NCBI GenBank assembly: GCA_017410325.1
Contig: JAFQRA010000025.1
Span: forward strand, 1 to 45,944
From: Clostridia bacterium
GTDB taxonomy: Bacteria > Bacillota > Clostridia > Oscillospirales > Acutalibacteraceae
Direction of reading: 5' to 3'
DNA: 45,944 nt
Numbering within the stretch: position 1 is the first letter of the stretch; the number at the start of each line of letters is the position of its first letter. Below are positions 23,939 through 33,048 of the stretch, one piece after another. Both the position numbers and the translations under genes were made by a program. The notes under the pieces are model-generated. The model made no database searches. It was not told the origin of the DNA and saw only the letters and a list, made by a program, of their open reading frames with translations.

Positions 23939-26263
23939 TTACGGATTGGGGATTTCCATAACGTTTTTAATGAGCTTTAACGAACGCGAGTGCGTAAGGG
24001 TTTTGTGAGTGGTTGAATCCTCAAAGCACCAGCCTTCGGGCGCTTCGATAACACAGTTAAACACGTTATCGGGAATACCGACGCTGACGATAACGTCCGC
24101 CTTTTCACGCTTCCACTCGGTTTCTATTCTGCCGTAGGGTGAGTCAAAATACGCCCTTGCAAAAGAAAGCTTTTCAATAAACGAGGGCTTGATAAGAACC
24201 TTTTTGTGGTCGTCTCTGTACGGATTATACTTAAGGCCCGCAACGCCCGAAATAAACCAGTTGAGAATATCACCCATAAAGTGATGGTTGAGCGAATCCT
24301 TACGGCTGTAAATTGCATCAAGGAAATCCTCAGGCAGAGAGTTCATACCGAGCGTGAGGAAGAAGCCGTAGCTCGGCCAGTCACGGCGGCAAATCATATT
24401 ATACGCAAGCTCGGATTCGCCGTACTCGGAAAGCACGTGGAACAGCACTCTTGAGCCGAGAAGGCCGAAGTCTATATGGTCGCAGCTGTCGTGAATTATA
24501 TCAAGCAGCACTCTGAAGGCTCTCTGCTTTTCGTTTTCCTCAAAGAGATTATGGAAAAGTGCCATTGCCTGCGCAGTCTGGCAGCCCGTATCTGCGGTGA
24601 GGGTTTCGAGGTCAACGAGGTGTTTTCTTACAGCCGCCTTTATTTCATCGTGAAGGTAGCGTGCAAACTTCTTCTGTAAGGGCATATTGAGCACGCCGAA
24701 TATAAACTCTGCCTTTTCGGCAATGCTCATACAGCAAAGAGAGCTTGTGAATTCAACCGTAGGCTTGACAACTCTGCCGACGGGACACCAGTCTCCAAGG
24801 CCGAAATCGACCGTTCCCCTTTCGGTACGGTTAAGCGAAATATAATTAAGATAGCGGAATATAGCCGTTGCGTTCTCTTCAAGAATGTTTCTGTCGCCCG
24901 TGTAAAGATAGGTGTAATAAGGCAGGTATGTAAGCACTCTGTCCCAGGCGGGGCCGTTGCCCCACTCGTAGCCCCAGTCGCCCGTGGGAATAATGCCGGG
25001 AAGCTGACCGTCCTCCTTCATTGCCTTGCGGATGTTGCGAAGCCACTCCGTAAAGCTCTTTTCGGGGGTAAGCGTCATCAGCATGTGCTCGGCAGAAACT
25101 GCAGCATCGCCCGTCCAGCCGTTTTTCTCTCTGTGGGGACAGTCCGGGGGGAAATAGAAGAAGTTTGAAAGGTCGGAAACCGAGGTGATTTCGCAAAGCC
25201 TGTTTGCATCCTTATCCGAGCACTCAAAGCCGCCTCTGCGCTTTAAATCGGAATTTGTTACGACGTAGGTAAGCAGTCCGGGTGTTGCCTGGTCATCGTC
25301 AATGCCCGTTACACCGCAATACTGAAAGCCGTGGTAAGTGAAGGACGGCTCAAAAATCTCCTCGCCGCCCTTACAGATATAGACGTCTCTCTGTGAATAT
25401 CCGTCGGGATAAAAGTGAATGTTCGTGTAGTCAAGCTTGCCGTCCTTGCTTAAGCACTCGGCGTACTGAAGCTCAATGCGCTGACCGGGTCTGCCGTTGA
25501 TTTTAAGGCGGCAATGGCCCGTTTTATTAACGCCGAAATCATAAACCCAGTATTCGGCAGCCTCGTTCTTTTCCTGAGGCTTCATCAGCTTGATTTTACG
25601 GTGGTCGGGGTCAAACGGAACGGCTTCGCGCTTGGTAATATCAACGGCGGTAAGCTCCTCGCCCGTGGGCAGAATGGGGTCTGCCTCGCAGATTCTCAGT
25701 TCACCTGCGGGCTTTGAGCAAACTATGGCGTTTGCCCACGCGCTGTCATCAAAATCGGGCAGATTCCAGCCGTTGATTTCGTTTCGTGCATCATATCTGC
25801 AGCCGCAGCGGATGTCGTCAAAATATATCGGCGAAGGTGCGGTTTTTACCGTTTCATCCGCCTCAATTGAAGTTTCGCCGTACTCAACACAGAAGCTGAG
25901 CTTGGGTGCGCTTCTGAAACGCGCAAGCTCAAAATCCCATATAAAGCCGCCGGGACAGTTCTGCATACCGTTGCCAAGCTGAACGCCGATGCAGTTATTG
26001 CCCTGCTGAAGGTATTTTTCAATGCTGTAGTGGTCGTAATATACGATATGGTCGGTATTGGAAATATAAGGCGCAAGCAAGCCCTTGGTGATTTCCGTGC
26101 CGTTAATCCAAAGGCGGTAAAAGCCGAGTGCGGAAATTGTGATATCGCACTTTTCGGGCACGCTGTCGAGAACTATGCTCTTGCGGAAATACGGCGAAGG
26201 AACGAATTTTTCAAAGGTTGTATATTCGGGTGAAGCATAAATAAAGGATGTTGAAAGTTTCAT
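23939..26263 (-). CDS. Alpha-L-rhamnosidase-like enzyme, GH78
   Basis: A 774-residue glycosidase without signal peptide, so it acts in the cytoplasm. Order: N-terminal beta-sandwich domains (ISALGFYRLWINGTEIT at about 43-59, typical of the family), a second sandwich (about 240-330), then the (alpha/alpha)6 barrel with the catalytic stretch DCPHREKNGWTGDA (about 377-390), which corresponds to DCPQRDE-x-x-GWTGDA of GH78, and a C-terminal sandwich (LKYNPYRDDHKKVLIKP). GGAGG before the ATG and a TATAAT about 25 bases upstream support the start. The transporter behind it suggests uptake of rhamnosides. A different bond specificity within GH78-like enzymes is possible. Confidence 0.87.
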   Translation of the reverse strand: MKLSTSFIYASPEYTTFEKFVPSPYFRKSIVLDSVPEKCDITISALGFYRLWINGTEITKGLLAPYISNTDHIVYYDHYSIEKYLQQGNNCIGVQLGNGMQNCPGGFIWDFELARFRSAPKLSFCVEYGETSIEADETVKTAPSPIYFDDIRCGCRYDARNEINGWNLPDFDDSAWANAIVCSKPAGELRICEADPILPTGEELTAVDITKREAVPFDPDHRKIKLMKPQEKNEAAEYWVYDFGVNKTGHCRLKINGRPGQRIELQYAECLSKDGKLDYTNIHFYPDGYSQRDVYICKGGEEIFEPSFTYHGFQYCGVTGIDDDQATPGLLTYVVTNSDLKRRGGFECSDKDANRLCEITSVSDLSNFFYFPPDCPHREKNGWTGDAAVSAEHMLMTLTPEKSFTEWLRNIRKAMKEDGQLPGIIPTGDWGYEWGNGPAWDRVLTYLPYYTYLYTGDRNILEENATAIFRYLNYISLNRTERGTVDFGLGDWCPVGRVVKPTVEFTSSLCCMSIAEKAEFIFGVLNMPLQKKFARYLHDEIKAAVRKHLVDLETLTADTGCQTAQAMALFHNLFEENEKQRAFRVLLDIIHDSCDHIDFGLLGSRVLFHVLSEYGESELAYNMICRRDWPSYGFFLTLGMNSLPEDFLDAIYSRKDSLNHHFMGDILNWFISGVAGLKYNPYRDDHKKVLIKPSFIEKLSFARAYFDSPYGRIETEWKREKADVIVSVGIPDNVFNCVIEAPEGWCFEDSTTHKTLTHSRSLKLIKNVMEIPNP

Positions 26264-26584
26264 ATTCTGCCTCCGATTTTTAATTTATGTGTTGATTATA
26301 TCACAACTGTTTGCGATAAATCTACATACAATTCAGCCAATAAATTTAATAAAAATTTAGTAAGTTGTTACTTTCTCTTAACAATTCTTAATTCAGAATT
26401 AACCTTATTTTTGAATGAATTTAAGATGTGAAATATAAAATTCAAATATAGAAATCATAAAGAATATTTAATCGCCACACTTTCTGTACCCCTAAAACCG
26501 CTTTCTGTACCGATGATAAAAAATTTCAGTGATTTTGATATATAATACCGCAAAACCTATTTTTGAAAGGGCTCAGACACAGAA
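26264..26584. promoter_or_regulatory. Divergent regulatory region between GH78 and YfhO genes
   Basis: No gene is seen. Toward GH78 there is a TATAAT (plus 26294-26299, read on minus) with a weak -35. Toward YfhO there is TATAAT at 26541-26546 with a weak -35. An 11-base direct repeat CTTTCTGTACC is at 26480-26490 and 26501-26511, period 21 bases, upstream of the latter. TTAATTC-A-GAATTAA (26388-26402) is a further palindrome. Confidence 0.55.
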
Positions 26585-28894
26585 ATGAAAAAAGAAAGAT
26601 GTTTAACAGAAAAAATATGTTTCAGTGCATTTGCAATAGCATTAACAGCTATACTGCCCGTACTCATTACAAACGGCGGCAATTTTTATCTTGTCGGCGA
26701 CTATATGACACAGCAGATACCGTTTATACGGGAATGCAGGCGTATGCTGCTGTCGGGAACGCCGTTCTGGAGCCACAACACCTTTCTCGGCGCTAACTTT
26801 CTCGGAACATATTCTTTTTACAATTGGGCAAGCCCGTTTTTCTGGACGTTATTTCTCATACCGGAAAAGCTCATCGCCTCAGGCACGGGAATAATGCTTG
26901 CAGTAAAGCTCTGCGTTGCGGCAACAACGGCTTCAATTTACCTGAAGAAGCACGTACATACACCGCACTTTATTTTCATAGGCTCACTGATTTATGCGTT
27001 TTCATCGTTTACGCTTGACTCAACCTTTTTCTATCATTTCATTGACGTTATTGCCGTGTTTCCGCTTTTGCTTTACTGCACGGATGAAGTTCTTGAAGGC
27101 AGAAAAAAGTCTATGCTTTCCTTGGCGGTAATGCTCAATGCCTGTGTTAATTATTACTTCTTTTTTATTTCATCCGTCTTCTTTCTGATATATCTGTTTT
27201 TCAGAATACGCAACGGCAAATACAGCGTGAAAACTGCTTTAATATGTATAGCTTACTATGCGTTGGGAGCTTTTTCGGCTATGTTCGTATTGCTGCCTTC
27301 TGCGTTCAGCCTGCTTGAAACATACAAGGTTTCGGGCAGCTTTGCAGACACGATTGTGAGAGGGCTTTCCTCAATTCCTCAGCTTTTCAAAACGCTCAGG
27401 GGAATAATATTACCAAGCGAGGGAATTATGGGCAGCGCTATGGGGTTCCGTTATTCCGTATTCAATTCAAACAACGCTTTTCTGCCGTTTTTCGGTGCGG
27501 TGTTCACGTTCACGGCACTGCGAAAAAAGAGCAAGGAGTGGTATTACAGGCTGATAAAATTCCTGTTTGTGCTAACTCTCTTTCCTTTCGGCAACGGTAT
27601 TTTCAGCCTTTTCACCAACGTCAGCTATACACGCTGGTGGTATGCGTTCGTGTTGGTGCAAGGGCTTACAAGCATAAAAATAATTGAAGAATACGAAAAA
27701 GACAAACAAAGAGCAATAGCCGAATACCGCAAAAGTGCAAAAACAATAATAAAAATTGCCATTGCGGTTGTCGGCTGTCCGTTGCTTGCCAAAGCGGTTA
27801 TGGCTTATTTTTTAAAAGACTTTACAGCCAAAATACTGCCTGCACATATTCTTGATTATCTTGCAGATATAGGCATAACCGAAGGCTTTAACACGGAAGA
27901 TTTCAGGTATCTGCTCGTGCTTGTCTTCTTATGTTCAGTCAGCTTCATACCGCTGTTTATGAGTGTAAAAAACGGATGGCTTTACAGGGCAAAGAGGGTT
28001 ATTCCTGCTGTTATTCTTATCTGTACGCTGAATTTCGGTGTGTATTTCGCCAACGAAGCAAACCTAGCCGACACAAGCTACGAGGACAGCTACAACGGCA
28101 TGGATCCCGCCGTAACCGAGGGGACAAATTACACAAGCAGAACCGATTACAGTTATTCAATTGTCAATTATCCGATGGTTGCAAACACACCCGGCACTAC
28201 GGTTTTTCATTCGTTCAAGTCAAAGGCAACGGCTCAGTTCTGCAAGCTAATCGGTTACGAAGACACGCTTCACGCTTCATCAAAAAAGTATTTCGACTCC
28301 CCAGCCGTTCAAACAGTTTTAAGCATAGAAACAACAGTAAACAAAAGCGGCGTGAGCACTCCCGCGGAATACTACACGCCGTTTGGCTGGACTTATGATT
28401 ATTACGTTATTGACGAGGGCTTTGAATACACAACCGACAAAAGCGAAAACAACAGACGCATTGAGCTTATGACAACAGCCTGCATTGTTGACACAGAAAC
28501 CGCAGATAAGCTGAAAGGTATTGTCACGCCGCTTGAAAGCACGGAAAATATTGATTGGAAATCCGCCTGCAAGCAAAACAGAGCGACAGCCGCAACGGAT
28601 ATTTCGCTGACATCAAAGGGTCTGACCTGCACGACAAGCGGAGCAAAGGAAAGGCTTGTTTATTTCAGCGTACCGAACGATAACGGCTGGCGTGCTTACA
28701 TAAACGGCGAAGAAGCCGAAATTCTGACAGTCAACGGCGGTATGACAGGCATTATCGTACCCGAGGGTGAATCTAAAGTCTGCCTCGAATTTCATACACC
28801 GGGGTTGACTGAGGGAATAATTATAAGCTTGAGTTCGTTAGCCGTAATGATAATTATAAATTTGAAAAAGTTAGTGACAAACCGAAAAAAATAA
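26585..28894 (+). CDS. YfhO-family multi-pass membrane protein
   Basis: A 769-residue membrane protein with about 13 hydrophobic segments. The N-terminal loop with GDYMTQQIPF (about 38-47) carries the acidic residue typical of GT-C-type transferases. The C-terminal outer domain reads VPNDNGWRAYINGEEAEILTVNGGMTGIIVPEG (about 698-730), the YfhO signature, before a last membrane helix. Family members act in glycosylation of wall or lipoteichoic polymers in Firmicutes. GAAAGGG lies 13 bases before the ATG, rather far. The following glycosidase-like gene starts 39 bases downstream and is probably in the same transcript. Confidence 0.9.
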   Translation: MKKERCLTEKICFSAFAIALTAILPVLITNGGNFYLVGDYMTQQIPFIRECRRMLLSGTPFWSHNTFLGANFLGTYSFYNWASPFFWTLFLIPEKLIASGTGIMLAVKLCVAATTASIYLKKHVHTPHFIFIGSLIYAFSSFTLDSTFFYHFIDVIAVFPLLLYCTDEVLEGRKKSMLSLAVMLNACVNYYFFFISSVFFLIYLFFRIRNGKYSVKTALICIAYYALGAFSAMFVLLPSAFSLLETYKVSGSFADTIVRGLSSIPQLFKTLRGIILPSEGIMGSAMGFRYSVFNSNNAFLPFFGAVFTFTALRKKSKEWYYRLIKFLFVLTLFPFGNGIFSLFTNVSYTRWWYAFVLVQGLTSIKIIEEYEKDKQRAIAEYRKSAKTIIKIAIAVVGCPLLAKAVMAYFLKDFTAKILPAHILDYLADIGITEGFNTEDFRYLLVLVFLCSVSFIPLFMSVKNGWLYRAKRVIPAVILICTLNFGVYFANEANLADTSYEDSYNGMDPAVTEGTNYTSRTDYSYSIVNYPMVANTPGTTVFHSFKSKATAQFCKLIGYEDTLHASSKKYFDSPAVQTVLSIETTVNKSGVSTPAEYYTPFGWTYDYYVIDEGFEYTTDKSENNRRIELMTTACIVDTETADKLKGIVTPLESTENIDWKSACKQNRATAATDISLTSKGLTCTTSGAKERLVYFSVPNDNGWRAYINGEEAEILTVNGGMTGIIVPEGESKVCLEFHTPGLTEGIIISLSSLAVMIIINLKKLVTNRKK

Positions 28895-28933
28895 TGTATA
28901 TTGATTTTACAGAACAAAAAGGGAGAAAATGTT

Positions 28934-30178
28934 ATGGATCAGTTTCTGAAAGACCAGATTATCAACAGCATTAAATATATCCCGACGAACATAGTAAAAT
29001 CATATTTCATCAAGGACCTTTCGGAAGAAAAGGCAATACGCAAAAAGCACGGATTTATCCGCGGTGCCTGCCATGTAAGCGACAACCACGAACAAATCAA
29101 AGAAGCTAATATTGAGTGGGTGCGCACGGACGTACCCTGCCCGTTCAACGCAGACGGCACAATAAACCCGAGGTTTACCGAGACTAAGGAAAAGTGCAGA
29201 AGATTCCACGAAAGCGGCCTGAAGGTTATGGCTATAACTCCCCTGCCCGTTCATTATTTTGATATAGGAATTGACAGCCGCACAAAAGAAGGCGAAGAAA
29301 AGTTGCGTGCTGTCAGCCGCTATATGATTGAAGAAATACAGGGTTATATTGACGGCCTGCAGATTTCCAACGAAATGGGTATGCCAAGGTTTACCGTACC
29401 CTACACAATGGATGAAGCAATAAAATTCATCGGTATTCAGCTTGAGGAAATGTACCCTTTAAGAAAGGATATCATCATCGGCTACAACTCCGCAGGCCCT
29501 CAGGTTGACCTGCACTACGGCTTAAAGCCCTACCACAAATACTGCGACTACGTCGGGCTTGATATGTACCTCGGCTGCTTCTTCTCGCTGCCCGGCTTCT
29601 TTTTCCTGTTTGAAACAATGGCAAGATTCCTGTGGGCATTCACGGGCAAGCCGATACTTATGCAGGAATTCGGCTATATGAGCGAGGGAAAGCCCAAGAC
29701 AAAGGCTGAAAAGAAGGCAATTTTACAAAGCTACGGCTTTGAAAGCGAAAAGGAAGCCAAAAAAGACATTGTCCGCTTTGTTGACAGCCTGCCCGAGCAT
29801 TTCAGAGAACACGTAAAATACGTCTGCGAAAACAAGCCCGAATTATACACGGACTTTATGTTCCACGGCGATATGACAAACCACCTGTACAAGGAACTCC
29901 CTGCAATTACGGTTATACCGGGCTGTCCCCACACACCCGAAGGTCAGGCAAAATTCTACCGCAAGGTGCTCAAGCTTTTCTATAAGCTCGATTTCATCTG
30001 CGGTGCGATAGTTTTCAACTACACGGACTACAACAAATGCGCCTACTGCGGACAGAGCGACTGTCCCACGGAAACGAGATGGGGCCTTGTTGACGTAGAC
30101 GGCAACCCGAAGCCGTCATATTACGCAGTTAAAGAGCTTTACGGCGAGTTTATCGAAAAGGACAAGAGCTATAAATAA
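28934..30178 (+). CDS. Clan GH-A glycosidase-like protein 2, cytoplasmic, with C-x2-C-x4-C motif
   Basis: A 414-residue paralogue of the protein at 13479-14717. It has no signal sequence or clear membrane anchor. Shared landmarks: GACHVSD (44-50), EANIEWVRTDVP (57-68), ISNEMG (144-149, acid/base Glu147), FIGIQLEEMYPL, VGLDMYLGCF, MQEFGY (243-248, nucleophile Glu245), Cys369-x2-Cys372-x4-Cys377, PTETRWGLVD and GNPKPSYYAV. A hydrophobic stretch FFSLPGFFFLFETMARFLWAF (216-236) replaces the equivalent helix of paralogue 1. The ATG follows GGGAG at about 8 bases; an upstream in-frame start at 28901 lacks a site. Cotranscribed with YfhO. Confidence 0.8.
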   Translation: MDQFLKDQIINSIKYIPTNIVKSYFIKDLSEEKAIRKKHGFIRGACHVSDNHEQIKEANIEWVRTDVPCPFNADGTINPRFTETKEKCRRFHESGLKVMAITPLPVHYFDIGIDSRTKEGEEKLRAVSRYMIEEIQGYIDGLQISNEMGMPRFTVPYTMDEAIKFIGIQLEEMYPLRKDIIIGYNSAGPQVDLHYGLKPYHKYCDYVGLDMYLGCFFSLPGFFFLFETMARFLWAFTGKPILMQEFGYMSEGKPKTKAEKKAILQSYGFESEKEAKKDIVRFVDSLPEHFREHVKYVCENKPELYTDFMFHGDMTNHLYKELPAITVIPGCPHTPEGQAKFYRKVLKLFYKLDFICGAIVFNYTDYNKCAYCGQSDCPTETRWGLVDVDGNPKPSYYAVKELYGEFIEKDKSYK

Positions 30179-30183
30179 CAGTT

Positions 30184-30213
30184 AAAGCCACGGATTTCTC
30201 CGTGGCTTTTTCT
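30184..30213. terminator. Bidirectional terminator
   Basis: AAAGCCACGGA (30184-30194) pairs with TCCGTGGCTTT (30199-30209) around TTTC, followed by T residues, between convergent genes. Confidence 0.92.
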
Positions 30214-30222
30214 TTACAGATA

Positions 30223-31425
30223 TCAGTTATATGCACACTGTCTGCCTGTGAAAATATAGACTATAGTTGTTGCGAATTTGTCAGCATACTTTTGGAAGAA
30301 GCCCTGGAACAGAACGCTGAACGCAAGGCTTGCGCCGTATTCGTCGCCCGACTGCTTCAAGGCAACGGTATCGGCAAGAGTATAGAATTCGTACCAATGC
30401 ACGGCTCTTGTTGAATAGGTTGAGGTATCGGCTTCGCTGATATCAATAATTCTGTAGCCGTACTGCGAGGAAAACGCATCGCCGTTGTACCTTGAGCTGA
30501 GTGAGTTGGTTATATTGATGCCCTGATACTTTACGCTGAATGCGTTCGTGTGGTCGTGACCCGTGAAAATCCCCAAAACATCTCCGTTTTCAACCATAGC
30601 GGCAAACTGACCGTGGTTATAATAGCCGGGACAGGGATACTCGTTGAGCACGCCGTGGTTTTCAAGCTCGGGATTAAACGCGTAATACTCACCCTTATTG
30701 TAAATATGCTCAAAGGCATAGGCACGCGGAGTGTCGTATTTTTTAAGAGCGTCGTATATTTCGGGAACGATTATGTGCTGGAAAGCAAGCGAATTTATTT
30801 TGCCGTTTTCCTGCTCAATGCTTGCATACACCGTCTTGTACCACTCAACCTGGTCAGCAGGAACGTTGCTGTAGTGGCCCTCGCCATCCGTTGAGCCGGA
30901 ATCAAACACCCAGACGTTGAATTTCATTTCATCGCTGTCCGATGCCAGAATCGGTATATTATACGTACCGCAGCCGCTGAGAGCATCGCCCTCGTCAACG
31001 GAAATTGAACAATCGTAGGAATTGTAAAGAGCCATAAGGTCGCTCGGATTCGTATAGCTCTTCGTTTCAATATCGTGGTTGCCGAAGCAGACCGCAACGG
31101 GAATGTTCCTTTCCTCAAAAACAGTCATAAGGCGGTCAATGCAGGTGTCCATTTCCTCCTTGTCGTCGGACATTGCGATATCACCCGTGAGAGCAATCAT
31201 ATCAGGCTTTTCTCTGTCGCAGGCAGATGCGATAAGATAAATGGAAGCGTCAAGATTGGAATATCCAAGGTGAGTGTCAGTGATGTGCATAATTCTGAAT
31301 GTGCCGTCATCATTGAAGCGTTGCGCCTCGGCCGTGTTTGTGTAAGCAAGGGAGCTTAAAGCGAAGGAAAGCACGAGCATAATACTCAAAAACATGCAAC
31401 AGATTGATTTAAAAGACTTTTTCAT
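30223..31425 (-). CDS. Secreted calcineurin-like metallophosphoesterase
   Basis: A 400-residue exported phosphoesterase of the purple acid phosphatase/Icc-like type. The signal peptide ends near SSLAYT (about 28). Motifs: DTH (50-52), GDIAMSDD (81-88), GNHD (115-118), a histidine in FQHIIVP (about 217) and FTGHDHT (about 281-287). The C-terminus is hydrophobic (SLAFSVLFQGFFQKYADKF and on). The ATG at 31425 is ten bases behind GAGGT; a GTG at 31434 is too close. It starts 24 bases after a small lipoprotein gene and shares its promoter (31970-31998). Confidence 0.88.
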   Translation of the reverse strand: MKKSFKSICCMFLSIMLVLSFALSSLAYTNTAEAQRFNDDGTFRIMHITDTHLGYSNLDASIYLIASACDREKPDMIALTGDIAMSDDKEEMDTCIDRLMTVFEERNIPVAVCFGNHDIETKSYTNPSDLMALYNSYDCSISVDEGDALSGCGTYNIPILASDSDEMKFNVWVFDSGSTDGEGHYSNVPADQVEWYKTVYASIEQENGKINSLAFQHIIVPEIYDALKKYDTPRAYAFEHIYNKGEYYAFNPELENHGVLNEYPCPGYYNHGQFAAMVENGDVLGIFTGHDHTNAFSVKYQGINITNSLSSRYNGDAFSSQYGYRIIDISEADTSTYSTRAVHWYEFYTLADTVALKQSGDEYGASLAFSVLFQGFFQKYADKFATTIVYIFTGRQCAYN

Positions 31426-31449
31426 AATGTTCACAACCTCAAAAATTTT

Positions 31450-31899
31450 TTATTTACCCATCGGGATAAAATACAAAGAATATTCGCCGAAATTAATCGG
31501 CAGAGTCGGCACTTGCGTACCGCTGTAATACGTTGTAGGTGCGACAGCCGCATAACCCGTCTGTCCGTTTATGACGAGCTCGTAATCCGTACCCTTCGGT
31601 GTTTTTGCAGTAGCCTTATATGTACCCGTGTACGTTTTGCCGTTTGTAAAATCTTCAACGGTGATTACGCCATTCTCCGCTTTCAAGGTAAGTTCAACGA
31701 TTTTTGCCTCGGGATATACTTCGTCAGCTTCGCCTACACAGACTATAAAATCAGCCGTATCAGCAGTAACGCCGTCGTTACCGCGCATAACCGCGCTCAT
31801 TTTCCATTCATAGTCTTCAATAGAAAGCTTTTCCGTAACGCAGGAACAAAGTAATAAAGATAAAGATAAAAGAAGCAAGATTATTTTTGCTTTTTTCAT
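31450..31899 (-). CDS. Small lipoprotein
   Basis: A 149-residue exported lipoprotein. LLLCSCVTEK places a lipidated cysteine at residue 20. The mature part is beta-rich: WKMSAVMRGNDG, VELTLKAENGVITV, GKTYTGTYKATAKTPKGTDYELVINGQTGYA. This looks like a lipocalin-like or META-type small barrel, but no family is certain. GAGGTGA before the ATG is the ribosome binding site. First gene of a two-gene unit with the secreted phosphoesterase, so it may help the phosphoesterase at the outer membrane face. Confidence 0.75.
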   Translation of the reverse strand: MKKAKIILLLLSLSLLLCSCVTEKLSIEDYEWKMSAVMRGNDGVTADTADFIVCVGEADEVYPEAKIVELTLKAENGVITVEDFTNGKTYTGTYKATAKTPKGTDYELVINGQTGYAAVAPTTYYSGTQVPTLPINFGEYSLYFIPMGK

Positions 31900-31969
31900 A
31901 TACCTGTCACCTCAAAATATAATGTATCAATCAAAATATTTTCTTTCACCAAAGCTGCATATTTATTTG

Positions 31970-31998
31970 ATTATACCACAGCGGTTTAAATTAGTCAA
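31970..31998 (-). promoter_or_regulatory. Promoter of the lipoprotein/phosphoesterase unit
   Basis: Minus-strand TTGACT (31998-31993), 17-base spacer, TATAAT (31975-31970) preceded by TGG (extended -10-like). The leader is about 65 bases. Confidence 0.75.
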
Positions 31999-32149
31999 AA
32001 CTATTCATCGGCGACAGCGTTTTTTTCATTATTAAACCGAAAATCCGTTTCAGATAAAAAAATAATATAAGATTGCTTGGATAAGGAGAGACTGCAACAC
32101 CGTAAGAAGCTTTTTCAAAAGTGAAAGCAGTTAATTGTTATTTAATAAA

Positions 32150-32596
32150 TCAGTTATAATCTTTCGCGCCTTGCTGTTTTTCTTTCAGCATTTTATTGAG
32201 CTTTTCGGTGTTCCGTTTGGTTGCGCAATAAATAATTGCCCACACCGCCAAATAGCCTGCAGCAAAAACACCCGAGAAAACCAAAATCGGCGTTGTGCCC
32301 AATTCAATCCAATCATTAAGCAGATAAGCACCTAAATAGCTGAAATATAAGACAATACCGTGAATCAGAATTGCCGACATCAAGGGCAGGCGTTCTATCT
32401 GATAAACAGCATTCATCCCCCCTACCGTAAAGGCAAGTGCAGTTATTGAAAAAATTCCTGTACAAACCTGATTGACAGTTAATGTATCTATCATACCTTT
32501 ATAATGCAGAATTAGATATAAAACAGCAAGAACAATCGGACCGAAACCGCAAGCAATCAAACCTCTGCGAAAAAATGCCGTAATAAATCTTTTCAT
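32150..32596 (-). CDS. DUF3021 membrane protein
   Basis: A 148-residue protein with four membrane helices (about 10-30, 45-62, 72-93, 102-125) and a charged, helical C-terminus (NTEKLNKMLKEKQQ). DUF3021 proteins are regularly encoded directly after LytTR regulators and are thought to hold or inhibit them. Here the gene overlaps the LytTR gene by four bases (ATGA type), so the two are translationally coupled. Last gene of the ABC transporter operon. No clear terminator follows. Confidence 0.88.
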   Translation of the reverse strand: MKRFITAFFRRGLIACGFGPIVLAVLYLILHYKGMIDTLTVNQVCTGIFSITALAFTVGGMNAVYQIERLPLMSAILIHGIVLYFSYLGAYLLNDWIELGTTPILVFSGVFAAGYLAVWAIIYCATKRNTEKLNKMLKEKQQGAKDYN

Positions 32597-33036
32597 ACTC
32601 CCTCATACCTCCTTCTTATTTGTGAAAAGCAACGCCTCGAAACATACTCACGGTAACCGCACCTGAACACTGCATCCACGCCGCCGTTGAACACTGCGTC
32701 AAACCGCTCAATGCGGTGTTCGTTGGCAAGAGCAGACTTATTAATGCGTATAAAATAAGAAGGCAGAACGTTCTCCAAATCACGAAGCCTTTCCTGAACA
32801 CGGTAGCTTTTCCCTTTCGTATCGACAGCTGTCACCTTTTTATCAACAACAGTAATACACTCTATTTCAGAAAATAAAAGCTTTTTCATCTCATCGTCGT
32901 TGTATCCCATAATGCTTTCAGCACCCGAAAAGCTGCAGACAAGATTTTCTATCTGCTCAGTCAGAGAAGAGGGAGCGTGAACCTTTGCAATTATCTCTTC
33001 ATCCGCATCTTTATCTATAATGAGCTTGTATTTCAT
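32593..33036 (-). CDS. LytTR-domain transcriptional regulator (no receiver domain)
   Basis: A 147-residue DNA-binding protein. The LytTR domain covers about residues 48-145, with IECITVVDKKVTAVDTKGKSYRV and YFIRINKSALANEHRIERF typical. The N-terminal 45 residues are not a response-regulator receiver. With DUF3021 it makes a stand-alone LytTR regulatory pair that commonly controls its own operon. The matching direct repeats at 34575-34604 upstream of the operon support autoregulation here. The permease gene ends 12 bases upstream. Confidence 0.92.
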   Translation of the reverse strand: MKYKLIIDKDADEEIIAKVHAPSSLTEQIENLVCSFSGAESIMGYNDDEMKKLLFSEIECITVVDKKVTAVDTKGKSYRVQERLRDLENVLPSYFIRINKSALANEHRIERFDAVFNGGVDAVFRCGYREYVSRRCFSQIRRRYEGV

Positions 33037-33048
33037 CGCATCAAATCC

